From Bacillota bacterium (GTDB lineage: Bacteria; Bacillota; Clostridia; Christensenellales; SZUA-584): DNA of 58,103 bases. The stretch lies in contig JAEWWC010000058.1 in NCBI GenBank assembly GCA_023396555.1, forward strand, positions 1 to 58,103, given 5' to 3'. A model generated the notes under the pieces. That model searched no databases. It was not told the origin of the DNA and saw nothing but the letters and a program-made list of their open reading frames with translations. Of this stretch, positions 50,530 through 58,103 are shown piece by piece. Positions within the stretch are counted from its first letter, which is position 1; each line of letters starts with the position of its first letter. Made by a program: the position numbers and the translations under genes.

Positions 50530-52506
50530 TTATCTGAAGTCCACGACGACCTCATTTTTGCTCTCATAGTTCACGCGCCAGCTGGGCAGGCTGATGGAGA
50601 ATAGCTTGCACAATGACTCAATGTTGGTTTTAACTGCTTCAACGCTGCCGGAGGACAATGAATCGACCTGATCCCGGCATTTGTGATATAGCGCCCATTC
50701 CGGTCCGTCGGGCAAATACTGGCGGTATCCCTTCGGTGCGCCAGAGGTGAGCGTTACGCTGCCCGCCGTGCCCGGCAATGCCAGCCTGTTCGTCAGCAGG
50801 ATGCCGGAGGAAACCGCTTCTTCGCCGGAGCTTTCCGTAGTGGCGGGCGGCGTCGGCGTCGTTACAGGCGGCGTCGGTGTCGTCACAGGCGGTGTGGGCG
50901 TCGTCACAGGCGGTGTGGGTGTTGTGACAGGCGGCGTCGGCGTCGTCACAGGCGGCGTTGTTTCCGTCGGCTCGGGAGTCGGCGTGGCCGCCCCGTATAC
51001 GGGCAGTTTGGCGTCCGCGTCCAGTTTGGCCTTCACCTTGGACAGCACGCTTTCCGCGCCCTTTCGGACAACGGGCAGCTGCATCCGGTTCCATTTCGCC
51101 ACAGCCGCTGAGTAGGAGTAGTCCTTGTATTTATCCACCTTGACGCCATATATCTTCTCAATCAATGCCACGCGCGCATCCTGGTCCGTCAGCACGAAGT
51201 TCCAGTTGAATATGCCGGCACAGGAGCGCCCGCCCATCGAATACATGCCGATGTCGTCGGGGTTCACGTTGTAGCCGAAAGCCGCCAGCGCCGCCGTCTG
51301 CGGCAGCGTAGTATTGGTGTACAGGTTGCCCTCAAACGCGTCCAGCAGATTGGGGATGCTCGCCAGCAGGCCGTTTGACTTGATCTTGTCGAATATGGCG
51401 ACCAGCATCTTTTTTTGCCTGTTGATGCGGTTGAGGTCGCCCGCCTCCGAGACGCCCTTGCGTACGCGCAGATAGTCCAGCACGGCCTGGCCGCTCATGT
51501 CCTGTACGCCCGCCTTATACGAACGCCCCTGCATCTTGAAGTCCATCTCCACGTCGAAGCCCTGCACGCCGCCGATTGCGTCCACCAGCCCCTTGACGGC
51601 GTTCATGTCTACCGCGTAGTAGTAGTCCACCGGTATGCCGCCCAGCATCCATTCCGCCGACTCACACACCTTCTCGAAGCCGCTCATGGAATACTTGTTG
51701 GCTTCTGAGGGCCAGCCGCCGCCGCAGTCGATGGATGCGTTCAGCTTGTATATGCCGTCGATATCGGGAATCTTAGCGTACGTATCGCGCGGGAGCGAGA
51801 TCATGTTGACCGCGCCCGTCACCTTGTTGACGGAAAGCACGATCATCACGTCCGAGTGGAACGCCTTTTTGCCGCTCCACGTATCGCGCTCCTCAGCATG
51901 GTCCACGCCGATCAGCATGATGTTAACGATGTCCTTCAAAAAGCCGGTATCGGCCTGCGCCAGCAGTACCTCGTACGGATCCGGCGTGGCGGTGGGGCCC
52001 GGTATGGAGGAATCCGACGGGTCCTTCGTGGCCTGAGAAGTGGGCGGCGGCGCCGTGATCTGGTCCGCCACTTGGTTGAACTGCGCCATCGGGTCGGTCC
52101 AGATGGACCAGGCCCATGCGCCCGCACCGATCAGCAGCAGCACGACAAAGCCCACGATGCTGAGTGCGACGATCTTCTTTGTGCTCCAGCGCTTGCGGAC
52201 CTTTCTATCCGGCTGACCGGTTGCTTCGTTCTCTGTATCCGCGCCAAATGTGAAAGGCTCACCGGGGGAGTCCTGTCCGGCGTCCGCTGCGGCGGCCTTT
52301 TTGCTGCTGCCAAACCATACGGCCTTCTTCTTTGCGGATTTCATACTGCCCGCACTGCTTTGCCCGACGGCGCTGTCTTCAGCGCTGCCGGCGTCCGTTT
52401 CATCCGGGCTGTTCTCCAGCCCATCGCCCGCATAATCCATACCCTCGGATTGCTGCTCGCCGTCGTGTCTGTCTTTCCTTCCGAACCACCAATTCTTACT
52501 CTTCAT
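50530..52506 (-). CDS. LCP (LytR-CpsA-Psr) family wall-polymer ligase, copy 1
   Basis: A 658-residue type II membrane protein. A long cytosolic N-terminus (1-108) is followed by one membrane span (about 111-133), a linker and the LCP domain (about 195-430). The LCP domain has MLIGVDHA, FHSDVMIVLS, ISLPRDTY with catalytic Arg/Asp, and the RVRKG...GDLNRINRQ block. A PPVTTPTP repeat linker and a C-terminal domain of about 95 residues (GYRQYLPDGPEWALY...WRVNYES) follow. LCP enzymes move undecaprenyl-pyrophosphate-linked polymers onto peptidoglycan. It is unusually long for the family. It probably anchors the glycan made by the wbp/pse locus or teichoic acid, but this is inference. A promoter with a conserved upstream box precedes it. 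Confidence 0.92.
   Translation of the reverse strand: MKSKNWWFGRKDRHDGEQQSEGMDYAGDGLENSPDETDAGSAEDSAVGQSSAGSMKSAKKKAVWFGSSKKAAAADAGQDSPGEPFTFGADTENEATGQPDRKVRKRWSTKKIVALSIVGFVVLLLIGAGAWAWSIWTDPMAQFNQVADQITAPPPTSQATKDPSDSSIPGPTATPDPYEVLLAQADTGFLKDIVNIMLIGVDHAEERDTWSGKKAFHSDVMIVLSVNKVTGAVNMISLPRDTYAKIPDIDGIYKLNASIDCGGGWPSEANKYSMSGFEKVCESAEWMLGGIPVDYYYAVDMNAVKGLVDAIGGVQGFDVEMDFKMQGRSYKAGVQDMSGQAVLDYLRVRKGVSEAGDLNRINRQKKMLVAIFDKIKSNGLLASIPNLLDAFEGNLYTNTTLPQTAALAAFGYNVNPDDIGMYSMGGRSCAGIFNWNFVLTDQDARVALIEKIYGVKVDKYKDYSYSAAVAKWNRMQLPVVRKGAESVLSKVKAKLDADAKLPVYGAATPTPEPTETTPPVTTPTPPVTTPTPPVTTPTPPVTTPTPPVTTPTPPATTESSGEEAVSSGILLTNRLALPGTAGSVTLTSGAPKGYRQYLPDGPEWALYHKCRDQVDSLSSGSVEAVKTNIESLCKLFSISLPSWRVNYESKNEVVVDFR
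50850..50965 (-). repeat. Tandem repeats encoding the Pro-Thr linker of LCP 1
   Basis: Five to six 24-base units encode PPVTTPTP; they differ by a few synonymous bases. On the plus strand the same DNA gives a spurious Gly/Val repeat frame. Confidence 0.85.
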
Positions 52507-52604
52507 GTGGGACTGCTCTTCCTTTGTGATATATGCTTATCCGGACAGGTTGTCGCGGTTAATGCCGATATAACAAACTGGTTTACACTGATTTAACATA
52601 AACT

Positions 52605-52634
52605 AATATAATACAAACTTTGGTATGTTTCCAA
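52605..52634 (-). promoter_or_regulatory. Promoter of LCP gene 1
   Basis: Minus strand TTGGAA (complement of 52629-52634), 18 bases, TATATT (complement of 52605-52610). Confidence 0.6.
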
Positions 52635-52652
52635 CTGTTTTATCTCTTTATA

Positions 52653-52671
52653 CCAAAAAAGTTTACACTTT
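52653..52671 (-). promoter_or_regulatory. Conserved box upstream of the LCP 1 promoter
   Basis: Plus-strand CCAAAAAAGTTTACACTTT (19 bases) matches 17 of 19 positions at 56668-56686. It lies the same distance (25-26 bases from GTGTAAA[CT] to the -35) ahead of the LCP 3 promoter. A second GTTTACAC (52581-52588) lies downstream of the -10. A regulator site is likely; the regulator is unknown. Confidence 0.55.
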
Positions 52672-52726
52672 GATTAATTTATTGCAGTATAAGACAGCAG
52701 AGGGAGGCGTAACCGCGGGGAATAGA

Positions 52727-52756
52727 TTAAGACCGGCTGTTCAAAGCCGGTCTTAA
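52727..52756. terminator. Hairpin downstream of LCP gene 2
   Basis: TTAAGACCGGC (52727-52737) pairs with GCCGGTCTTAA (52746-52756), just past the LCP 2 stop. The T-run is weak. Confidence 0.6.
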
Positions 52757-52764
52757 AAGGGCCT

Positions 52765-54540
52765 TTAGTTGAAGTCTACGAATATCTCGTTTTTGTTCTT
52801 CTCGTAGTTGACACGCCAGTAATCCTTGGTCACGGTAATACCGAAGGTGGCGCTGATGGAGGTGACGTCCGCGACCGCCTGATCGTTGGCGGCTTTCATC
52901 GCGCTGGTGGAGCCGCTGGCCGAGAGCTTTTCGCACTCTCTCACCGCCTTGTTGTATAGCGCCCAGACAGGACCATCCTCCGGATACTGCCGGAATCCTG
53001 ACGGTATGCCGGCGGTGTTCAGCGTAACGGTATCCGCGCGGGTACCTGTTGTGTTCGCCAGCCTGTTCAGCACCGCACCACTGTTTAACGCTTCGCCGGT
53101 GTCTTCCGGCGCGGGCGTGGGTGTCGCGGGCGGGGGTGTCGGCGTTGACGTTTCTGCGGGCGGTGGGGGCGTCGGTGTCACGGCGGGGGGCGTGGGCGTC
53201 GGCGGCGTGTATACAGGCAACTTCGCGTCCGCGTCCAGCTTGTCCTTCACCTTGGCCAGCGCTTTTAAGCCCTGGCTTTTAATGACGGGGGCGCGCATAC
53301 GCTCCCAGAGCCGGGTGGCTGCCGGGGCGGCGTAGTCCGAATACTCCGGCACGTCCACGCCGTATATCTGTTTGATCAGCTCCACGCGGGCCTTCTGGTC
53401 GGTGATGACGAAGTTCCAGTTGAATATGCCGTTATAATAACGGCCGCCCATCGAGTGCATGCCGATGCTGTCCGGCTCCACATCCATGGCGAACAGCGCG
53501 AGGCCCGCCGTATACGAGAGCGGCACGTTGGTGTAAAGGTTGCCGTCGAAGGCTTCGATGAGACCGGGGATGCTGGTCAGCAGCCCGTTCTTTTTGATCT
53601 TGTCGAATATGGCCACCAGCATCTTCTTCTGCCGGTTGACGCGGTTTAAGTCGCCTGAATCATCGATGTGTTTGCGTACGCGCAAATAGTCCAGCACCGC
53701 CTGCCCGTTCATGTCCTGCACGCCCGCCTTGTATTTGCGGCCCGCCATCTCAAAGTCCATCTCCACATCGAAGCCCTGCACGCCGCCGACGGCGTCCGCC
53801 AGCCCCTTGACGGCGTTCATGTCTACGGCATAATAATACTGCACCGGAATGCCGCCCAGCATCCAGCTAGCCGCCTCGCAGACCTTCTCGAAGCCCTTCG
53901 GCGAATATTGGTTGGCTTCCGTAGGCCAGCCGCCGCCGCAGTCGATGGAGGCGTTCAGCTTGTATATGCCGTCGATATCCGGTATCTGGGCGTACGTATC
54001 ACGCGGGAGCGAGATCATGTTGACCGTGCCTGTAGACTTGTTGACGGCCAGCACCAGCATCACGTCGGAGTGGAACGCCTGCTTGCCGCCATGCTTCACC
54101 CACTCTTCGGTATCGCGGTCCACCGAATGGTCCACGCCGATAAGCAGTATGTTGACGGTATCCTTCAAAAAGCTGGTGTCCGCCTGCGCCATCAGCAGGT
54201 CCAGCGGACTGGGCGTTGCTGTTGCGCCCGGCTCCATCGAAGCGCCGGGAGCCGCGGTCTGCGCCGCGTCAGGAGCCGGCGTCAGTTGATTGATCGCGGT
54301 GTCGAACCCGCCCATGGGATCGCTGCGGAGCGTCCAGTACCAGATGCCCGCGCCCGCCAGCGCCAGCACCACCACGCCGACGATGCTGAGGAGCACGATC
54401 TTTTTTCTGGTCCAGCCGCTGCGGGGCTTCGTTTTTTCACCGGACGGTTTCGCACTTGAGTCGTCCGCATCCAGAAAATCCAGCGTATAGTCGGGCACCT
54501 GTGCCGATCGGTTTGCGTCGTCCCTGATCTTTCTTTTCAT
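52765..54540 (-). CDS. LCP family wall-polymer ligase, copy 2
   Basis: A 591-residue paralog of copy 1: cytosolic tail (1-45), membrane span (about 48-70), LCP domain (about 125-365) with LLIGVDHS, FHSDVMLVLA, ISLPRDTY and GDLNRVNRQ. A Pro/Thr linker of irregular sequence and the same C-terminal domain (GFRQYPEDGPVWALYNKA, YWRVNYEKN) follow. It carries a DRDTEEWVKHGG insertion in the first LCP loop relative to the others. I use the third-codon ATG (54540), nine bases after AAGGA; the ATG at 54546 is only three bases from it. Its promoter (TATAAT about 90 bases upstream) lacks the conserved box of copies 1 and 3. Confidence 0.9.
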   Translation of the reverse strand: MKRKIRDDANRSAQVPDYTLDFLDADDSSAKPSGEKTKPRSGWTRKKIVLLSIVGVVVLALAGAGIWYWTLRSDPMGGFDTAINQLTPAPDAAQTAAPGASMEPGATATPSPLDLLMAQADTSFLKDTVNILLIGVDHSVDRDTEEWVKHGGKQAFHSDVMLVLAVNKSTGTVNMISLPRDTYAQIPDIDGIYKLNASIDCGGGWPTEANQYSPKGFEKVCEAASWMLGGIPVQYYYAVDMNAVKGLADAVGGVQGFDVEMDFEMAGRKYKAGVQDMNGQAVLDYLRVRKHIDDSGDLNRVNRQKKMLVAIFDKIKKNGLLTSIPGLIEAFDGNLYTNVPLSYTAGLALFAMDVEPDSIGMHSMGGRYYNGIFNWNFVITDQKARVELIKQIYGVDVPEYSDYAAPAATRLWERMRAPVIKSQGLKALAKVKDKLDADAKLPVYTPPTPTPPAVTPTPPPPAETSTPTPPPATPTPAPEDTGEALNSGAVLNRLANTTGTRADTVTLNTAGIPSGFRQYPEDGPVWALYNKAVRECEKLSASGSTSAMKAANDQAVADVTSISATFGITVTKDYWRVNYEKNKNEIFVDFN

Positions 54541-54682
54541 CTTCATAATTCCTTAGTATATACTCAACCGCACAGCTTGTCCGGTTTGTTCCCACATGTG
54601 AGGAGATGCCATGGTCGGAATAATATGTATATTATATCCGTTGTTTGGACGACATGGAAGCGCGAGAAGTTCCCGAAAAGGT

Positions 54683-54710
54683 AAAAAAAGAGACCGGATT
54701 TCCGGCCTCT
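54683..54710 (-). terminator. Terminator of LCP gene 3
   Basis: AGAGACCGG (54689-54697) pairs with CCGGCCTCT (54702-54710) over nine pairs including one G-U; T7 follows on the minus strand. Confidence 0.85.
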
Positions 54711-54728
54711 CATTATAAAGCGGTTTGT

Positions 54729-56537
54729 TCAGTTGAAGTCTACAGTTACCTCATTGAAGCTCTTGTCGCTCTCGTAGTTGACGCGCCAGTAGCTGGCAGA
54801 CAGCGGGATGGAGAACGTGCCGCACAGCGACCTTACGTCTGCGATCACCTGATCGTTGGCGGTTTTTTTCGCATCCGTGCCGCCCTGCGAACCAAGCGCT
54901 GCACAGGCGGCGACCGTCTTGTTGTACAGCGTCCACAGCGGGCCGTCCGGCAGATACTGCCTGTATCCCGGCGGTATCACGGTGGTGGCGGCCAGCGTAA
55001 CGCGGTTTTGGCCTGTTCCCGTTGCGCTCAGCAGCATGAACGAGTTGCTGAGTACCGCGCTGCCGGACAGCGGTTCGCCGGTGATCTCCGGCGTCGGCGT
55101 CGGGGTGGGCGTCGGCGTCGGGGTGGGCGTCGGTGAGGGCGTCGGTGTCGGCGTCGTTACCGGCGGCTTGGGTGTCGGCGTGGGCTTGGGCGTCGGCGAG
55201 GGCGTGGGCGTCGGGGCCACGTAAATGGGCAGCTTGGCATCCGCGTCCAGCTTGGCCTTCACCTTGGCCAGCGCCTTTTCAGCCTGTTTCTGAATCACCG
55301 GGGCCCGCATGTCTTCCCACCTGGTTTCCGCCGCCGCTGCGGTGAAATTCTTGTACTGGTCCACCTTCACGCCGTATATCTGCTCGATCAGCGCCACGCG
55401 CGCCTTCTGGTCCGTCAGCACGAAGTTCCAGTTGAATATGCCGTAGTTGTATTTGCCGCCCATCGAGTACATGCCGATGTCGTCGGGGTTCACGTTGTAG
55501 CCGAAAGCCGCCAGCGCCGCAGTCTGGGGCAGCGTGGTGTTGGTGTATAGGTTGCCGTCGAACGCGTCCAGCAAATTGGGGATGCTCGTCAACAGGCCGT
55601 TTGACTTGATCTTGTTGAATATGGCCACCAGCATCTTCTTCTGGCGGTTGATGCGGTTGAGATCACCAGCGCTGGAGATGCCCTTGCGAACGCGCAGATA
55701 ATCCAGCACGGCCTGGCCGTTCATGTCCTGCACGCCCTTTGTGTAGGAGCGGCCCTGCATTTTGAAGTCCATCTCCACGTCGAAGCCCTGCACGCCGCCG
55801 ATGGCGTCCACCAGCCCCTTCACGGCGTTCATATCCACCGCGTAGTAGTAGTCCACCGGTATGCCGCCCAGCATCCATTCCGCCGACTCGCACACCTTTT
55901 CAAAGCCGCTCATGGAATAATTGTTGGCTTCCGTGGGCCAGCCGCCGCCGCAGTCGATGGACGCGTTCAGCTTGTATATGCCGTCCACGCCGGGTATCTG
56001 GGCGTACGTATCGCGCGGGAGCGAGATCATGTTGACCGCACCTGTCGCCTTGTTGACGGACAGCACGATCATCACGTCCGAATGGAACGCCTTTTTGCCG
56101 CTCCACGTGTCGCGCTCCACCGCATGGTCCACGCCGATCAGCATTATGTTGACGGTATCCTTCAAAAAGCCGGTGTCCGACTGAGCCAGCAGCGCCTCGT
56201 ACGGGTCTATCGTGGGCGAAGGGCCCGGCGTGGCCGAATCCGACGGATCGTCGGTGACCTGCGGCGCTTCCGTCTGCGCCGGCGGAGGAGTGATCTGATC
56301 CTCAACGTTGTTGAATTGCGCCATCGGGTCGGTCCAGATGGAATAAGCGTAAGCGCCGCCGCCGATGAGTATCAGCACGAGCGCGCCCACGATGCCCATG
56401 ACAATGATCTTTTTGTTGCTCCAGCGCCCGCCCTTTTTCCTGCGGGGCTTAACGCCGTCCACCTTCACCCGGTCGATGCCGTTTTCCGCGGAATCCTCCA
56501 GATAGTCGTTCCCAGTTCCCCTCAACCTCTTCATCAT
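54729..56537 (-). CDS. LCP family wall-polymer ligase, copy 3
   Basis: A 602-residue paralog, closest to copy 1: cytosolic tail (1-42), membrane span (about 44-66), LCP domain (about 125-360) with MLIGVDHA, FHSDVMIVLS, ISLPRDTY and GDLNRINRQ. A long PTPTP linker and the shared C-terminal domain (GYRQYLPDGPLWTLYNKT, YWRVNYES) follow. The start is one of two adjacent ATGs (56537 or 56534) after GAAAGAG; further upstream ATGs lack a ribosome site. Each of the three genes has its own terminator, and copies 1 and 3 share a promoter box, so they are separately transcribed rather than an operon. Confidence 0.9.
   Translation of the reverse strand: MMKRLRGTGNDYLEDSAENGIDRVKVDGVKPRRKKGGRWSNKKIIVMGIVGALVLILIGGGAYAYSIWTDPMAQFNNVEDQITPPPAQTEAPQVTDDPSDSATPGPSPTIDPYEALLAQSDTGFLKDTVNIMLIGVDHAVERDTWSGKKAFHSDVMIVLSVNKATGAVNMISLPRDTYAQIPGVDGIYKLNASIDCGGGWPTEANNYSMSGFEKVCESAEWMLGGIPVDYYYAVDMNAVKGLVDAIGGVQGFDVEMDFKMQGRSYTKGVQDMNGQAVLDYLRVRKGISSAGDLNRINRQKKMLVAIFNKIKSNGLLTSIPNLLDAFDGNLYTNTTLPQTAALAAFGYNVNPDDIGMYSMGGKYNYGIFNWNFVLTDQKARVALIEQIYGVKVDQYKNFTAAAAETRWEDMRAPVIQKQAEKALAKVKAKLDADAKLPIYVAPTPTPSPTPKPTPTPKPPVTTPTPTPSPTPTPTPTPTPTPTPEITGEPLSGSAVLSNSFMLLSATGTGQNRVTLAATTVIPPGYRQYLPDGPLWTLYNKTVAACAALGSQGGTDAKKTANDQVIADVRSLCGTFSIPLSASYWRVNYESDKSFNEVTVDFN
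55080..55220 (-). repeat. Pro-Thr repeat linker of LCP 3
   Basis: Irregular 6- and 12-base units encode runs of PTPTP and SPTP between the LCP domain and the C-terminal domain. Confidence 0.8.
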
Positions 56538-56620
56538 ATGTATCTGCTCTTTCATTATAATATGTATGTTTATCCCGGCAAGCTGCCGGCGTTTTATGCT
56601 GTCAAACGGCAACACGCTTT

Positions 56621-56650
56621 ATATTAATACAGCCGCTCATTCAGTACCAA
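56621..56650 (-). promoter_or_regulatory. Promoter of LCP gene 3
   Basis: Minus strand TTGGTA (complement of 56645-56650), 18 bases, TAATAT (complement of 56621-56626). Confidence 0.55.
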
Positions 56651-56667
56651 CATTTTTATTGCGCATC

Positions 56668-56686
56668 CCAGAAAAATTTACACTTT
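56668..56686 (-). promoter_or_regulatory. Conserved box upstream of the LCP 3 promoter
   Basis: Plus-strand CCAGAAAAATTTACACTTT, 17 of 19 identical to the box at 52653-52671, at an equivalent distance from the -35. Confidence 0.55.
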
Positions 56687-56903
56687 AGTAATTTTCCCGT
56701 GCAATTTTCCAACGCTTAAGACGTCGGACAGACGCCAAATGTTCCGGCGGACAATGAAGAATTATATGTGAAATCAGCAAAAAATCAAGCCGCTGTTCGC
56801 AATTGGAGTATAGGGCTGCGGCAAAACATATGAGCTGGGCGGCAGCATCCAGGAACAACGCGTCCTTTGAGGCGAATATTCGGAAATAATCCGGCTAAAC
56901 AAA
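56687..56903. other. Intergenic stretch without a recognised gene
   Basis: About 220 bases between the LCP 3 promoter region and the coat-protein terminator. No frame with a ribosome site and no notable structure is seen. Confidence 0.45.
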
Positions 56904-56925
56904 ACGCCCCGCAAAAAGCGGGGCG
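56901..56925 (-). terminator. Terminator of the coat-protein pair
   Basis: ACGCCCCGC (56904-56912) and GCGGGGCG (56918-56925) with TTTTGTTT on the minus strand. Confidence 0.85.
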
Positions 56926-56987
56926 CATGTGTGCGGGGTTTTAATTCCCCCGATGAAATGGGTGCCGGCTGAAAGCCGTGAGGCCTG

Positions 56988-57272
56988 TCAGCCGCTGCTC
57001 AGCTGGCTTTTCACCTGCTGCACTTCGTTGTCGTCTGCCATTGTCGCCGGCTGATAGAAGCCTTTGCTCTGCGCCAGCTTGAACAGCTCGTATTGCGACG
57101 TTTCATCGCTGTTCCTGATCTGCTGTATCGTCTGCCGCAGATTCGGATTGGAGCATTCGGATATCACGTTGGCATACGTCGTCAGGCTGGCTTTCACCGA
57201 GCCCATCGTGTCGTTGACCATGGCCTTTTCCTGCAGGGTGCCGCCTGCTTGGGATGTGTTCTGGTTCATCAT
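56988..57272 (-). CDS. CotF-like spore coat protein
   Basis: A 94-residue helical protein with TLQEKAMVNDTMGSVKASLTTYA and SNPNLRQTIQQIRN, the pattern of the Coat_F family, including the Gln/Asn-rich C-terminal YELFKLAQSKGFYQPA segment. Such proteins are found in spore coats of Bacilli and Clostridia. AGGAGGAG precedes the ATG. It follows a smaller related gene by 14 bases, forming a two-gene operon. The presence of this pair is the best sign in the window that the organism forms spores. Confidence 0.87.
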   Translation of the reverse strand: MMNQNTSQAGGTLQEKAMVNDTMGSVKASLTTYANVISECSNPNLRQTIQQIRNSDETSQYELFKLAQSKGFYQPATMADDNEVQQVKSQLSSG

Positions 57273-57286
57273 TTTCGTATCTCCTC

Positions 57287-57472
57287 CTAACCCAGGAATG
57301 ACATCAGCTGTTGTTTGGTCTTCTGCGCGTCCTGCGCGGACTTCTCAAAGTAAGCCCTAATCTGCGGGTCGGAAGACTGCTGGGCGTATGTGTTCATTTT
57401 TTGAAATGCCGTATCATGCGCCCCGATAAGATGCCGTAAATGCTGAAGCTCAAGTTTGTTCAATTGTGACAT
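57287..57472 (-). CDS. Small CotF-related spore protein
   Basis: A 61-residue helical protein (LELQHLRHLIGAHDTAFQKM, YFEKSAQDAQKTKQQLMSFL). It resembles the first helical half of CotF/ferritin-like coat proteins and is typically encoded just before a CotF homolog. AAGGAG lies seven bases before the ATG. Its role is probably structural in the spore, by association with its partner. Confidence 0.8.
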   Translation of the reverse strand: MSQLNKLELQHLRHLIGAHDTAFQKMNTYAQQSSDPQIRAYFEKSAQDAQKTKQQLMSFLG

Positions 57473-57623
57473 AGAAGGACTCCTTTCATCGTATTCACAT
57501 CATTAGTATCCTTCACGCGGGTCTTTTGATATGCCATACATGTTTTGTATTATCGGGGAAAAAATAATATTTCGAGCCGGGCCTGCATTCAGACTAAAGA
57601 TCAAAAGACAGCTTCTGCTCAAA

Positions 57624-57653
57624 AAAAGAAAACAGGCGGTCCGGCCCGTCTGT
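57624..57653 (-). terminator. Terminator of the MFS gene
   Basis: ACAGGCGG (57632-57639) pairs with CCGTCTGT (57646-57653, one G-U); a T-rich run follows on the minus strand. Confidence 0.75.
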
Positions 57654-57692
57654 TCTTCATTTGCGTCAGTATTCTCGTACCGTTAGTAGCCG

Positions 57693-58103
57693 TCACGCCT
57701 TGTTTTCGCTGGCCTGCCGCTCGCGAACGCGGCCTTTGGTGAGCGACGCGGCCATCGCGCCCAGCGCCACGCACGCGGCCACGATGAACGTGAGGCGCAT
57801 CGCGTAGATGAAAGCGGCAGGAGAGGTTTCCGCCAGTGCCGCGGTGCCCGAGCCGCCTGCCCGCCCCGCGAACAGCGAGAACAATAGCCCCGAGAACGCC
57901 ACGCCCAGCACCATGCCCATGTTGCGTGCGGTGGCCAGCATGCCGGACGCGACGCCGCGGTTTTGCGCCGGGGCGTTGCCCATCAGCGCGCTGTTGTTGG
58001 GCGTCTGGAACAGCCCGGAACCCACCCCCGTCAGCGCCATGGATACCACGATATACCACGAGGGCGTGTCCGACTGCATGCGGCTTAATAGGAACAGGCC
58101 GGC
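57693..58103 (-). CDS. MFS exporter, EmrB/QacA (DHA2) family, C-terminal part
   Basis: The last 137 residues of a major facilitator transporter; the gene starts beyond the right edge. Visible are ALTGVGSGLFQTPNNSALMG and NRGVASGMLATARNMGMVLG, the conserved helix 11-12 area of the 14-span DHA2 drug:proton antiporters, and two to three membrane segments ending in a basic tail. Substrate unknown. The upstream frame stays open to the window edge, confirming that it is a fragment only because of the window. Confidence 0.88.
   Translation of the reverse strand, partial: AGLFLLSRMQSDTPSWYIVVSMALTGVGSGLFQTPNNSALMGNAPAQNRGVASGMLATARNMGMVLGVAFSGLLFSLFAGRAGGSGTAALAETSPAAFIYAMRLTFIVAACVALGAMAASLTKGRVRERQASENKA

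Noticed and set aside
50850..50965. Possible CRISPR array (regular short repeats)
   Set aside because: Units are contiguous, in frame and encode a Pro-Thr linker; there are no unique spacers and no cas genes.
50747..51115. Gly/Val repeat protein on the plus strand
   Set aside because: It is the complement of the Pro-Thr linker of the first LCP gene.

Overview
The window looks like a chromosomal segment of an anaerobic, spore-forming Clostridia-type Firmicute of moderately high GC. Supporting signs are a pair of CotF-like coat proteins, a CtsR-type heat-shock operator, an AraR-type GntR/LacI regulator, a YtrA-type ABC operon, rubrerythrin, dockerin-like modules on secreted proteins, and strong GGAGG ribosome sites. 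No species can be named from the sequence alone. No rRNA, tRNA or CRISPR array was seen.

Layout. 1-299 is the start of a TagO/WecA-type lipid-sugar transferase leaving the window. 488-4259 is an arabinose module (araD, FGGY kinase, araR) with AraR-like operators. 4485-10060 holds a DUF3788 protein, a YtrA-type regulator with an ABC exporter, a ketopantoate-reductase-like enzyme and a Na/Pi symporter with a PhoU tail. A possible small RNA lies at 10261-10347.

10657-40487 is a surface-glycan and secreted-protein block. wbpA-wbpB-wbpE-wbpD should make UDP-2,3-diacetamido-2,3-dideoxy-glucuronic acid. pseB-pseF-pseI-pseHG-pseC gives a complete CMP-pseudaminic acid pathway. Between them lie two GT2 enzymes, a large protein that appears to fuse a Wzy polymerase to a GT52 (sialyltransferase-like) domain, and a Wzx flippase. 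The block ends with a GT-C protein, a GtrA flippase and a GtrB-type transferase, together a three-component glycosylation set. Three secreted proteins (S8 protease, SpoIID-like protein, C39-like protease) are interspersed or flanking. They share a beta-module plus dockerin-like Ca loops. An 881-residue Fn3-repeat protein lies beside them.

41054-44905 is a CtsR-type heat-shock pair (J-protein, ClpB). 45000-48643 is a repeat-rich stretch with small membrane proteins, one broken gene and a phage-like DUF6291/DnaC pair. 49017-50302 is rubrerythrin plus a LigB-type dioxygenase. 50530-56537 holds three tandem LCP (LytR-CpsA-Psr) ligases with a shared, unrecognised C-terminal domain; these are plausible enzymes for attaching the glycan to the wall. 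The window ends with coat proteins and a partial MFS exporter.

The most notable points are the Wzy-GT52 fusion inside a pseudaminic acid locus, a G9 tract in gtrA and a C10 tract in a lipoprotein gene (possible phase variation), the shared dockerin module, the LCP triplet with matching promoter boxes, and a double-hairpin repeat family with compensatory changes.
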